Counted from the stretch's first letter, positions 9,330 to 18,132 are shown. The stretch: DNA of 64,000 nt from Pseudoduganella armeniaca (GCF_003028855.1 NZ_CP028324.1:4464001-4528000), one strand, 5' to 3'. Numbers and translations are program-made. Notes: generated by a model from the letters alone, not told the origin.

Positions 9330-9472
9330 GGCTTTCTTTTCGGTGATTCGAGGCGCCATTATCCCAGAGAATTGGCCGCGGCAGCCGAACCCATGGTGTC
9401 AGGCAGCTGTTTCGGGACGATAACGCCCCAAAAACAGCAGCCTGTCACCGGGCGTATTCACTGGGCGTGTAC

Positions 9473-10687
9473 TCAGGCGACCCGCTGCACCGCGCCGCAC
9501 TGCTCGTCGGCAGCGGCGACACCGCTCACGGCCTGCGTCACGGCATCGAAGTAGCCCGTGCCCAGCTCGCGCTGGTGGCGGGGCGACGTGAAGCCGCGCC
9601 CGGCCGCGGCGAACTCGGCCTCCTGCAACGCCACGAAGGCCGGCAGGTGGCGTCGCGCGCAGCCGTGCGCCAGGTCGAACATGCCGTGATTGAGCGCATG
9701 GAAGCCCGCCTCGGCGATGAACTGGAAGCGGTAGCCCATCGCGCCCAGCTCCTTCTGGAAGCGGGCGATGGTGCCGTCGTCCAGGTGCTTCTTCCAATTG
9801 ACGGAGGCCGAGCAGTCATAGGCCAGCAGCTTGCCCGGAAAGCGCGCATGCACGGCCTCGGCGAAGCGCTTCGCCCCCGCCAGGTCGGGCCGCGCTGTCG
9901 CGCACGAGACGATGTCGGCGTAGGGCGCGCAGGCAAGCGCGCGCGCGATGGCCGGCTCGATGCCGGGGCGCACCCGGTGGTAGCCCTGCACGGTGCGCTC
10001 GCCCGTGCAAAATGGCTTGTCGGCCTCGTCCACGTCGCAGGCCAGCAGGTTGGCCACGTGCGCATGGGTGCGCGCGATCAGCACGGTCGCCGTGCCCATC
10101 GCGTCCGCGGCCAGGCGTGCCGAGCACAGCCTTTCCACCGCCTGCCGGGTGGGCAACAGCACGTCGCAGTGGCGTGCGGCCGCCAGGCTGTCGTCCACGT
10201 GCACGCCGGCCGTGCCGGCCTCGATCAGTGCCTTCACCAGCTCGAACGCGGCGGGGACGCCGTCCGCCTGCGCCTGCGCGACGATGGGCGCGAGGAAGTC
10301 GAAGTCGTCGCGCCCCTCGGCCCACTGGATCTGGTCGGCGCGCTGCAGCGTGTCGTTGATGCGTGTGACGACCGCCGGCGGCGCGCTGGCCGGGTCGAAC
10401 GGGTCCGGGCCCAGCGCGCCGCCGACGTGGATCGCCTGCAGGCCGGCCATCACCTGCTGCACGGCCTGGTGGCCCGTCAGCGCCCCCAGGGCCGTGACGA
10501 ACGGTTCGCCTTGGACCAGCTGCCACAACCTGGCGGCACCCCGGCGCGCCAGCGTGTGCTCGACCTGGATGGAGCCGCGCAGCCGCACGACATCCTCGGC
10601 CGTGTGGCTGCGCCGGATGCCGGCCCAGCGCGGATTGCCCGCCCAATCGTCCCGCAGCGCCGCTGCCTGCTGCTCGCGCGTTGCCAT
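9473..10687 (-). CDS. Isocitrate-lyase paralogue lacking active-site loops
   Basis: A 404-residue homologue of AceA. Overall similarity is clear: RREQ-like start, VEHTLARRGAARLW, ALTGHQAVQQV, TRINDTLQRADQIQW, the PFCTGERTVQGYHR segment and KELGAMGYRFQFI. The key catalytic parts are missing. The KKCGHMGGK loop is shortened to ARHCD, the metal-site DAEAGFGG reads QAQADGVP, and the SGWQVA-to-YPDQSLYP stretch is deleted. It can hardly cleave isocitrate by the normal mechanism. The start at 10687 has an AGGAGAAC ribosome-binding site, and an in-frame upstream ATG lacks one. It is downstream of a perfect 14-bp palindrome. Possible roles are regulation, subunit partnering or a changed substrate. Confidence 0.82.
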   Translation of the reverse strand: MATREQQAAALRDDWAGNPRWAGIRRSHTAEDVVRLRGSIQVEHTLARRGAARLWQLVQGEPFVTALGALTGHQAVQQVMAGLQAIHVGGALGPDPFDPASAPPAVVTRINDTLQRADQIQWAEGRDDFDFLAPIVAQAQADGVPAAFELVKALIEAGTAGVHVDDSLAAARHCDVLLPTRQAVERLCSARLAADAMGTATVLIARTHAHVANLLACDVDEADKPFCTGERTVQGYHRVRPGIEPAIARALACAPYADIVSCATARPDLAGAKRFAEAVHARFPGKLLAYDCSASVNWKKHLDDGTIARFQKELGAMGYRFQFIAEAGFHALNHGMFDLAHGCARRHLPAFVALQEAEFAAAGRGFTSPRHQRELGTGYFDAVTQAVSGVAAADEQCGAVQRVA

Positions 10688-10762
10688 GCTGTTCTCCTGT
10701 GCTCGAAATGAAGTCGGATTGGTATCCAGACCATCATACCCGGGGAGCACGACGACGCGAAA

Positions 10763-10776
10763 GTCTTATATAAGAC
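10763..10776. promoter_or_regulatory. Palindromic operator candidate GTCTTATATAAGAC
   Basis: A perfect 14-bp AT-centred palindrome lies 76 bases upstream of the isocitrate-lyase-like start codon in a G+C-rich region. This form suits a dimeric repressor of the GntR/FadR type, which is an inference from shape alone. No regulator gene of that type is adjacent. Confidence 0.55.
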
Positions 10777-10934
10777 AAATGAGCTGGTTTTTGTCTCGTG
10801 TATTCAATACGTTAGAACACAGATTTCATGATGCGGCATGACGTCTCTTGCCGTGGAAAGCGCCACGCGCCGCCAGCGGCCGCGCCTTCCGCATCGTGGA
10901 ATCACGCTTTCGCAGCGTGAAAAGAGGCGGTGCG

Positions 10935-11435
10935 TCAGGCCAGCCGCTCGCGCGCCACCAGCACCCCGTCCGCGTCGGCATAGATCCAGTCGCCCGGCTG
11001 CACCGCGATGCCGGCCACCTGCACCCGCACGTCACGCTCGCCCACGCCGCGCTTGCTGCTTCGGCGTGGGTGCGCCGCCAGCGCGCGCACGCCGACATCG
11101 CAGGCGTCGATCTCGACGGTGTCGCGCACGCAGCCGTCGACAACGATGCCGGCCCAGCCGTTGTCCTGGGCCAGCACGGCCAGTTGGCCGCCGACCAGGG
11201 CGCGGCGCAGGCTGCCGCCGCCGTCGATCACCAGCACCTGGCCGTCGCCGGGCGTCTCCAGCGTGGCGCGTACCAGTGCGTTGTCCTCGAACACGCGCAA
11301 GGTGACGGCCGGGCCGGCAAAGCTGGCGCGCCGGCCGAAGCGCTGGAACACGGGCGGCAGCACGGCCAGGCGGCCGTCTTCCAGCCGGGCTTCGTGCTCG
11401 TCGCACAGGTCGGTGGTGGCGAATGGGGTGGTCAT
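10935..11435 (-). CDS. rraA: RraA family protein (RNase E inhibitor / HMG-aldolase fold)
   Basis: A 166-residue protein starting TTPFATTDLCDEHE, with VLVIDGGGSLRRALVGG, NGWAGIVVDGCVRD and GVRALAAHPRRS, all typical of betaproteobacterial RraA. E. coli RraA inhibits RNase E. Relatives with GD-x(20)-R-D-type sites are 4-hydroxy-4-methyl-2-oxoglutarate/oxaloacetate aldolases, and the two activities cannot be separated from sequence. The ATG at 11435 follows GAGGAATGCC. It is on the same strand as the MFS gene, 34 bases downstream of it. Confidence 0.88.
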   Translation of the reverse strand: MTTPFATTDLCDEHEARLEDGRLAVLPPVFQRFGRRASFAGPAVTLRVFEDNALVRATLETPGDGQVLVIDGGGSLRRALVGGQLAVLAQDNGWAGIVVDGCVRDTVEIDACDVGVRALAAHPRRSSKRGVGERDVRVQVAGIAVQPGDWIYADADGVLVARERLA

Positions 11436-11469
11436 GGCATTCCTCTTCAGTGGTTGGGATGCCCCGATA

Positions 11470-12708
11470 CTAAACAGTTTTCGCCGCCGTCGCCCGGCTG
11501 CTGCCGCCCACGCCCACGGCGGTACCGATCGCCGCCAGCTGGAACAGCGCCACGCCGTGGAACAGCCAGCCCGGATGACCGGCGTCCATGATGGCGCCAA
11601 ACAGCAGCGGGCCGACCGACAAGCCGGAGTCCAGGCCGGAGTAGACCACGCCGTACACGCGGCCCGTGGCGTTCTGCGGCGCGGCCGCGCGGATCATCAG
11701 GTCGCGCGACGGGCCGGCCACGCCGGAGCAGAAACCGATCGCCGCCATCAGCGGCAGCACCGTCCAGCCGGGCAGCCAGCCCGCGCCCAGCAGCACGGCC
11801 AGCGCGGCGGCGCAGGCAAACGCCAGCGCCACCGTGCGGTCATGCCGGCGTGCGCCTGCGCCAAGGAAGCCGCCGACCACCATGCCGCCGGCCGAAGCCA
11901 GCATGTAGGCAGTGTACGAGCTGGTGGCCAGTTCGCGCGACACAGCGTACAGCTGCGCCAGCGCGATCGGCCCGAACGCCTGGATGCCGCCCAGCGCGAC
12001 GGCCGTCAGGAAGAAGAACGCGAAGCACATCCACACGGTGGGCAGGCGCAGGAAACCCAGCGCCCCGCCCTGCCCGGCCGCCGCCGCGGGCACGGGTGGA
12101 TTCGGCCGCAGTGCCGTGCGGTTCGCAAACAGGATCGCCAGCACCGCCAGCGGCAGCAGGGCGGCGCAGGCCAGCGCCGTGCGCCAGTCCGCGACGGTCG
12201 CCACGGTGGTCATGAACAGCGGCGCCGCGGCCCAGCCGATATTGCCGCTGATGCCGTGCACCGAAAAGCCATGCGCCAGCCGGGCACGCGAGACGCGCTG
12301 GTTCAGCAAGGTGTAGTCGGCCGGGTGGAAGATGCTGTTGCCGACGCCGGCCAGCAGTGCGCCGCCCAGCAGCGCGGCATAGCTGTGCGCCAGCGCCAGC
12401 GCCATTGCGGAGATGCCCAGCATCGCCACGCCGAAGAACAGCACGCGCCGGGCGCCCACGCGGTCGACCACGAAGCCGGCCAGCGCCTGTCCGATGCCGG
12501 AGACGACGAAGAACACCGTCATCAACAGGCCCAGTTGCGCGTAGCTGAGCGCGAACTCGCTGCGCAGCCACGGGAACAGCGCGGCCAGGATCAGGTGGTA
12601 GAAGTGCGAGGTGCCGTGGGCGAGGCCGACGAGGCCGATGACACGGGCGTCCTGGCGCAAGGTGGCGTCGGCGCTGGCGGGAACGGCGGTGGCGGAAGTA
12701 GGGTTCAT
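11470..12708 (-). CDS. MFS transporter
   Basis: A 412-residue major facilitator protein with about 12 hydrophobic segments. The segment FFVVSGIGQALAGFVVDRVGARRV holds the loop 2-3 D-R-x-G-x-R-R type motif. NSIFHPADYTLLN resembles the Fsr (fosmidomycin resistance) branch, but the substrate is unknown. It is divergent from the AraC regulator 94 bases away, which suggests that regulator may control it, and it may be cotranscribed with rraA. Confidence 0.85.
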   Translation of the reverse strand: MNPTSATAVPASADATLRQDARVIGLVGLAHGTSHFYHLILAALFPWLRSEFALSYAQLGLLMTVFFVVSGIGQALAGFVVDRVGARRVLFFGVAMLGISAMALALAHSYAALLGGALLAGVGNSIFHPADYTLLNQRVSRARLAHGFSVHGISGNIGWAAAPLFMTTVATVADWRTALACAALLPLAVLAILFANRTALRPNPPVPAAAAGQGGALGFLRLPTVWMCFAFFFLTAVALGGIQAFGPIALAQLYAVSRELATSSYTAYMLASAGGMVVGGFLGAGARRHDRTVALAFACAAALAVLLGAGWLPGWTVLPLMAAIGFCSGVAGPSRDLMIRAAAPQNATGRVYGVVYSGLDSGLSVGPLLFGAIMDAGHPGWLFHGVALFQLAAIGTAVGVGGSSRATAAKTV

Positions 12709-12802
12709 GCGAAAGTGCGGGAATAGGAAAGCCCCAGTGTAGGCAAAATGGGGGCGTCTGTTTTAAGATCGCAGGCCAACAATTGTCGCGATCCTGCCAA
12801 CC

Positions 12803-13609
12803 ATGAGCACCGCTGCCCTCCCTGCCTTCTTGCCGGACGATGGCCACGACCCGCACGAGCTCTTGCCCGTGACGATGTGCGCACGCGACCTCGCCGCCGC
12901 GCAGAACGTGGCGCCGCACAGCCACCCTTGGGGCCAGCTGACCCACGCGCCGGACGGCGTACTGCGCGTGACCGTGGCGGACAGCACGTGGATCGTGCCG
13001 CCATCGCGCGCGATCTGGGTCGCGCCCGAGGTCGAGCATGCCGTGACGGGCATGCAGGCGACGCGGCTGCGGCCACTGCGCATCCTGGCCGCGCGCGCCC
13101 CGTTTGCCGGCCCGGACTGCCGCGTGCTGGCGGTATCCGGGCTGCTGCACGAACTCATTGCCGCGCTGGAGCAACTGGCGCCGACCGCGCCGGGCGCGCG
13201 CGCACAACTGCTCGGCAACCTGCTGCTGGACGAGATGGCGCGCTGCGCCACCCGCCCGATCCGCGTACCGCTGCCGCGCGACAAGCGCCTGGCCGCGCTG
13301 TGCGCCAGCCTGATCGACGACCCTGGCGCCACGCTGACCTTGGCCGGCTGGGCGGCGCGGGTGGGCGCCTCCGAGCGCACGCTGGCCCGCCTGTTCGAGC
13401 GTGAGCTGGGCATGAGCTTCGGCCAGTGGCGCCAGCAGGTGCGGCTGGCCCATGCGGCGCCGCTGCTCGCGCGCGGTATGCCGCTGGGCCGGGTGGCCGA
13501 GCAGCTGGGTTATGCCAGCCAGTCGGCCTTCTCGCAGATGTTCAGGAAGACGTTCGGCAGTTCGCCGTCGGCGTTTTTCGCGCCGGCGCGCACAGCCGGG
13601 CGGCGATGA
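12803..13609 (+). CDS. AraC-family transcriptional regulator with cupin N-terminus
   Basis: A 268-residue regulator. The N-terminal half is a cupin-like sensor (HSHPWGQLTHAPDG, then PPSRAIWVAPEVEHAVTGM). The C-terminal third has two helix-turn-helix motifs, with LAGWAARVGASERTLARLF and GYASQSAFSQMFRKTFGSSP matching the AraC signature. It is divergent from the MFS transporter and likely controls it. Its last 68 bases overlap the 3' end of the opposite-strand regulator gene that follows. Confidence 0.88.
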   Translation: MSTAALPAFLPDDGHDPHELLPVTMCARDLAAAQNVAPHSHPWGQLTHAPDGVLRVTVADSTWIVPPSRAIWVAPEVEHAVTGMQATRLRPLRILAARAPFAGPDCRVLAVSGLLHELIAALEQLAPTAPGARAQLLGNLLLDEMARCATRPIRVPLPRDKRLAALCASLIDDPGATLTLAGWAARVGASERTLARLFERELGMSFGQWRQQVRLAHAAPLLARGMPLGRVAEQLGYASQSAFSQMFRKTFGSSPSAFFAPARTAGRR

Positions 13610-14987
13610 CGTCCTCCTCGCCGCTGGCGCGCAGCCGCGCCAGCGCATAGCTGCGCGTGGTGTGCAGCAGGCGATAGCGCACCGTGGCGCCCTCCGTCTC
13701 GATTCCCACCAGCGACTTGGCCGCCAGGTTGGCCACCCGTTCGGCCACGTCCTGCGGCGCCACGCCGGGGCCGTACGCGACCGCCGCCGCCGCGGCCAGC
13801 GTGAAGGCGCCGTCGAACACGGCGAGCCGGCACAGCACCGCCTGCTCTTCCGGTCCCAGCAGGTCGTAGCTCCAGTCCAGCGTGGCGCGCAAGGTCTGGT
13901 GGCGCGGCAGCGCCGTGCGCCGGCCGCGCGTCAGCACGGCAAAGCAGTCGGACAGGCGCAGTGCCAGCTCGTGCACGCCGAAGAACGCGGCGCGCCCGGC
14001 AGCCAGTTCCAGCGCCAGCGGAATGCCATCCAGGCGCCGGCAGATGTCGGCCACGGCGTCGGCATTGTGCTGGTCCAGCGTGAACGGTGCCCCATCGGCG
14101 CCGACCCGTTCGACGAACAGCTGCACGGCGGCATGGCGGGCCAGCGCGGCCGGCGCGACGGGCCCCGCGGCCGGCGGCAGGTCCAGCGGCGCCAGCCGAT
14201 GCACCCATTCGCTGGCGGCGCGCAGCGGTTCGCGGCTGGTGGCCAGGATGTGCAGGCGCGGCGCTTCGCGCAGCAGCCGCTCGGCCAGCCCGGCCACCGC
14301 GTCGACCAGGTGCTCGCAGCCGTCCAGCAGCAGCAGCGCGCGGCGTTCGCGCAGCCGTGCCAGCAACGCCGGCAGCGGCACCTCGGCCGTACCGTCGAGC
14401 GCCTGCGCCAGTGCGGCGCCCAGCCGCTCCGTCGACGTGACGCCGGCCAGGTCGACGCGATGCAGCGTACCGTCGAAGGCGGGGGCCACGCGTGCCGCCA
14501 GCGCTAGCGCTACCACCGTCTTGCCCATGCCGCCGGGACCGACGATCGTCAGCAGGCGTTGCGCCGGCAGCTGCTGCGCCAGCTCGGCCAACAGTTCGGC
14601 GCGGCCCAGCAGCCCGGGGCGCGGCAATGGCAGCGGCGCCGGCGATGGCGCGGCCTGGCGCAGCGGGCGCAACGGCGCCACGAAACAATAGCCCCGGCCG
14701 ACGACATTCTCGACATAGGTCTGGTCGCTGCCCAGCGCCTTGCGCAGCGCGCCCACGTGCACGCGCAGGTTGCCCTCCTCGACCACCGTGTGCGGCCAGA
14801 CGCGGGCGATCAGCTCGTCCTTGCCGACCACGGCGCCGGCGCGTTCGACCAGCGCCAACAACACGTCGAAGGCGCGCCCGCTGAGGCGCACCGGTGCGTC
14901 GTCGCGGTACAGCGCGCGCTCGTGCGGCACCAGCCGGAATGCCCCGAACGCGATCTCCGCGTTCCCGTCTCCACCATGCAGTTGCAT
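13542..14987 (-). CDS. Short winged-helix DNA-binding / STAND-type ATPase regulator
   Basis: A 481-residue protein. Residues about 12-105 form an OmpR/CadC-type winged helix (LSGRAFDVLLALVERAG, VVEEGNLRVHVGALRKAL, GRGYCFV). An NB-ARC-like ATPase follows, with Walker A GPGGMGKT, Walker B LLLLDGCEHL, the sensor ATSREPLRA and GIPLALELAAGR. Relatives usually continue with several hundred residues of TPR-like repeats, but this one stops soon after HTTRSYALARLRASGE. The last 23 codons are antisense to the end of the AraC gene. It is divergent from the ALDH-like gene at 15100. A paralogue lies at 16723. Confidence 0.82.
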   Translation of the reverse strand: MQLHGGDGNAEIAFGAFRLVPHERALYRDDAPVRLSGRAFDVLLALVERAGAVVGKDELIARVWPHTVVEEGNLRVHVGALRKALGSDQTYVENVVGRGYCFVAPLRPLRQAAPSPAPLPLPRPGLLGRAELLAELAQQLPAQRLLTIVGPGGMGKTVVALALAARVAPAFDGTLHRVDLAGVTSTERLGAALAQALDGTAEVPLPALLARLRERRALLLLDGCEHLVDAVAGLAERLLREAPRLHILATSREPLRAASEWVHRLAPLDLPPAAGPVAPAALARHAAVQLFVERVGADGAPFTLDQHNADAVADICRRLDGIPLALELAAGRAAFFGVHELALRLSDCFAVLTRGRRTALPRHQTLRATLDWSYDLLGPEEQAVLCRLAVFDGAFTLAAAAAVAYGPGVAPQDVAERVANLAAKSLVGIETEGATVRYRLLHTTRSYALARLRASGEEDVIAARLCAPARKTPTANCRTSS

Positions 14988-15099
14988 CGTGCGCTTACCT
15001 CGAAAGCCAGATTGATTTTTTCACCAACGGATTCTAACGTAACGGCCAACGGGATTTAACCACTATTTACAGGGTAAGGCCAACTGCCGGAAAGGGGTA

Positions 15100-16209
15100 A
15101 TGAACACCAGGACTCTCGACCGGCGCCGGCCCGGCGCGGCGGCGGCCACCGCGGCAGCGGCCGCCGCCGCGCAGGCGTATGCCCAGGCCAGCCATGGCCG
15201 CCGCGCCGGCCTGATGGACGCCATCGGCGCCGCCCTGGACGACGCACGGCCGCACCTGCCCGGCCTGGCCGCCGCCGATGCCGCCATCACCACCGACGCC
15301 GCCCTGCGCCAGCACGACACGTTGCGCGGCTGGCTGCATGCGCTGTCCGCCGCGCTGCGCCGCGCCGAGCTGGCCGCGCTGGCACCGGCGCCGGATGCGA
15401 TCCGCACCGTGCCGCTCGGCCCCGTGGCCACCATCGGCCCGCATGCCACGGCCTACACCCTGGCGGGCGTCCATGCGATGGCCGCGTTGGCGGCTGGCTG
15501 CCCGGTGCTGGCCGCCGGGCGCGCCACCCAGCCCGGCGCCGCCGTGCTGGCGGACCTGATCGGCGGCGCCGTCGCCGCCTGCGGCCTGCCGGCGGCCACC
15601 TTCACGCTGCTGCCGGACGACAGCACGGATGTCGCCGCGCTGCTGCGCCACCACGCGCTGCGGGCCGCCATCAGCCGCGCCGGCCCGGTGCCGCACCCGG
15701 CCGGCCTGCTGCTGCTGGCCGAGGCGGATGGCTGCGAGGCCGCGTTCGTGCTGCCAGGCGCCTTGAATGGCCGCGCGGAGCACCTGGGCCAGCTGCTGCT
15801 GGCCCATGGCGGCCCGGGCGTGCTGGTGGCGGCGGTCGACGGTCCGGGCTATGTCGATCTGCGCGAGATGATCGTCGACACCGCCACGCCCCCCTGCTTC
15901 GCCGAAATCGCCTGCGCCAGGGTGCTGGCGCAGCCGGCCCGGGCCGCGCGCGGCGCGCGCCTGCTGGTGCGCTGTGCCGACCCGGCCGAGCTGCTGGCGC
16001 TGGCCGCCGCGCTGGGCCCGCAGCCTTGCGCCAGCCTGCACCTGGGGCCGGCGGACGCGGCGCTGGCCACGAACCTGCTGCCCGCGCTGGAGCTGATGGC
16101 GCGGCACATCCACATCAACCGCATCGGCGGCGCGCTGCTGCCGTCGCCGGCCGGTGCCGTCGATGCGATCGGGCGCTTCCGGCGGCCGGTGTTTCACCAC
16201 CCGGCATGA
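15100..16209 (+). CDS. Aldehyde-dehydrogenase-like protein without catalytic core (pseudoenzyme)
   Basis: A 369-residue Ala-rich protein. Its centre, VPLGPVATIGPHATAYTLAG, ALAAGCPVLAAG and AACGLPAATFTLL, and FVLPGAL further on, align with ketoglutarate-semialdehyde-type ALDHs, which normally have about 520 residues. The GFTGS cofactor motif and the GQFCTNPG catalytic-Cys loop are missing, and the C-terminus is shortened. It cannot be a normal dehydrogenase. The reading frame is intact and begins at an ATG after an AAGGGG ribosome-binding site, so it may be retained for another role. It sits between two paralogous regulators. Confidence 0.72.
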   Translation: MNTRTLDRRRPGAAAATAAAAAAAQAYAQASHGRRAGLMDAIGAALDDARPHLPGLAAADAAITTDAALRQHDTLRGWLHALSAALRRAELAALAPAPDAIRTVPLGPVATIGPHATAYTLAGVHAMAALAAGCPVLAAGRATQPGAAVLADLIGGAVAACGLPAATFTLLPDDSTDVAALLRHHALRAAISRAGPVPHPAGLLLLAEADGCEAAFVLPGALNGRAEHLGQLLLAHGGPGVLVAAVDGPGYVDLREMIVDTATPPCFAEIACARVLAQPARAARGARLLVRCADPAELLALAAALGPQPCASLHLGPADAALATNLLPALELMARHIHINRIGGALLPSPAGAVDAIGRFRRPVFHHPA

Positions 16210-16306
16210 GCAACCCTGGCCTTTAACAAGGCTTAACAACGTTTTATTCGCTGCACCGCAACATGCTCCCTACAATCACGCCACCCGCTACCACCAAGAG
16301 CCGCCG

Positions 16307-16669
16307 ATGACCCCGCCCCTGTCACAGCGCCGCGCCGAAAAGGTCGGTGTCGCCCAAATCCGCATCCACCAGCAAGCCGGCCGCAGTACCGCCGTGCTGG
16401 GTTCCTTCGTCGCCGCCGACAAGCTGCTCAAGGCCTGGGCCGGCGACCTGCTCGACCGTGCCGAGTGCGAATTCGAGATCCGCTACCTGGACGGCAGCCG
16501 CCTGTCCGGCCTGTACCCGATGCGGCAGAAGACCACCACGCGGCAGTCGCTGGGCGCCTACGTGCGCCGCGTGCTGGAACAGGTCGATGGCCGCACCGCC
16601 TTCCACGTCGCCGCCGCCACCGGGCCGGAGCGCTTCCTGGAGCGCTACGAGGTCGAGGACTTCGCCTGA
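16307..16669 (+). CDS. Small conserved-looking protein of unknown function
   Basis: A 120-residue soluble protein that I do not recognise. The N-terminal half is basic (QRRAEKVGVAQIRIHQQAGR). The middle has an alternating strand pattern, EFEIRYLDGSRLSGLYPMRQK, and the C-terminus is helical. There is no signal peptide or membrane segment. The ATG follows CAAGAGCCGCCG, a plausible ribosome-binding site. It lies 97 bases after the ALDH-like gene and 53 bases before the second winged-helix ATPase, all on the same strand, so the three may form one transcript. Confidence 0.6.
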   Translation: MTPPLSQRRAEKVGVAQIRIHQQAGRSTAVLGSFVAADKLLKAWAGDLLDRAECEFEIRYLDGSRLSGLYPMRQKTTTRQSLGAYVRRVLEQVDGRTAFHVAAATGPERFLERYEVEDFA

Positions 16670-16722
16670 ACGCCAGCGGCGCTGTCAGACTGCCGTAATA
16701 ATCCGGCGCTACCATCGCCGGC

Positions 16723-18132
16723 ATGACATCTCCCGTCCCTGCGGCGGCGGACCCCTGCATCGCCTTCGGTCCTTTCCGCCTGTACGTGCGGCAGCGCGTG
16801 CTGCTCGAAGATGACCGGCCACTGCGGCTGGGTTCGCGCGCGTTCGATATCCTGGCCACGCTGGCCGCCGCCGCCGGCACCATCGTCAGCAAGGCGGAGC
16901 TGGTCGCGCGCGTCTGGCCGGACACCGTGGTCGAGGAAGCCAACCTGCGCGTGCACGTGGCAGCCTTGCGCAAGGCGTTGCGCGAAGGGCCGGGGCGGCG
17001 CTACATCGACAGCGTCGCCGGGCGTGGCTACAGCTTCGTGGCCAGCCTGGCCGCGCCGGCCGCCCGGCATGCCATCGCCCCGTCTTGCCCAGCGCCGCCC
17101 GCCGGCCCGCTGATCGGCCGTGGCGACGCCGTCGGCGCGCTGGCGCGCGGCGTGCTGGGCCACCGGCTCGTGACGCTGGTCGGCGCCGGTGGCGTCGGCA
17201 AGAGCGCCGTGGCGCTGACCGCTGCCGCGCGCCTGGCGGGCCGCCTGCCCCTCGCCTACGCCGACCTGGCGGAGGCGGACGGCGCCGCCGCCGTGCCGGC
17301 CGTGCTGGCGCGCGCGCTGGGCCAGCCGGACTGCGCCGACGCGCACCCCGGCGACGATCCGCTGCTGCTGGTGCTGGACAACTGCGAAGCGGTGGCGGAT
17401 GCCGTCGCGCCGCTGGTCGAGCGGCTGCTGCAGCGCTCGCCCCGGCTGCACGTGCTGGCGACCAGCCGCGAGGCACTGCGCGCCGCCGACGAGCGCGTGC
17501 AGCGCCTGGCGCCGCTGGCCTGCCCGCCGGCCGCCGCCAGCGGTGCCGCGATCCTGGCGTGGCCGGCAGCCGCGTTGTTCCTGCACCGCGCCGGACTGGA
17601 CGGCACGACGATGGCGCTCGGCGACGCCGCCGCCGTGGCGGACATCTGCCGTCGCCTCGACGGTCTGCCGCTGGCGCTGGAGCTGGCGGCCGGGCGTACC
17701 GACCTGTTCCATGTACGCGAACTGGCTGCCCGGCTGGACGACCCGCTGCGGCTGCTGAAGGGCGGCCGCCGCACGGCGCCCACGCGGCAGCGTTCGCTGC
17801 AGGCCTCGCTGGACTGGAGCTGGGCCACGCTCAGCGCTGCCGAACAGGCGCTGCTGCGCCGGCTGGCCGCATTCAGCGGCGAATTCGGCCTGGCCGCGGC
17901 CGTGCGCATGGCCGCCCCGGCGCGGCCGGACGAGGTGGAGGATCTGCTTTCGGCGCTGCACGCCAGATCGCTGCTGGTGGCGCGCCCGACCCCGGGCGGA
18001 TTGCAGTGCCGGTTGCTGGCGGGGGTGCGGGAATATGCGGCCGGGCTGGCGGGGGTGCAGGGTGGCTGGCGCTATGACGAGCGTCAGGACCGTGGGCTCG
18101 AGGCGCGCGGATTCGCGTCGGTCTGCGACTAA
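16723..18132 (+). CDS. Short winged-helix DNA-binding / STAND-type ATPase regulator, second copy
   Basis: A 469-residue paralogue of the gene at 13542. It has a winged helix (LGSRAFDILATLAAAAG, VVEEANLRVHVAALRKAL, GRGYSFVASL), Walker A GAGGVGKS, Walker B LLLVLDNCEAV, the sensor ATSREALRA and GLPLALELAAGR. It too ends just after the ATPase domain (VREYAAGLAG), without the usual long C-terminal repeat region. Both copies ending at the same domain boundary suggests a genuine short subfamily rather than chance truncation. The signal it senses is unknown. Confidence 0.82.
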   Translation: MTSPVPAAADPCIAFGPFRLYVRQRVLLEDDRPLRLGSRAFDILATLAAAAGTIVSKAELVARVWPDTVVEEANLRVHVAALRKALREGPGRRYIDSVAGRGYSFVASLAAPAARHAIAPSCPAPPAGPLIGRGDAVGALARGVLGHRLVTLVGAGGVGKSAVALTAAARLAGRLPLAYADLAEADGAAAVPAVLARALGQPDCADAHPGDDPLLLVLDNCEAVADAVAPLVERLLQRSPRLHVLATSREALRAADERVQRLAPLACPPAAASGAAILAWPAAALFLHRAGLDGTTMALGDAAAVADICRRLDGLPLALELAAGRTDLFHVRELAARLDDPLRLLKGGRRTAPTRQRSLQASLDWSWATLSAAEQALLRRLAAFSGEFGLAAAVRMAAPARPDEVEDLLSALHARSLLVARPTPGGLQCRLLAGVREYAAGLAGVQGGWRYDERQDRGLEARGFASVCD

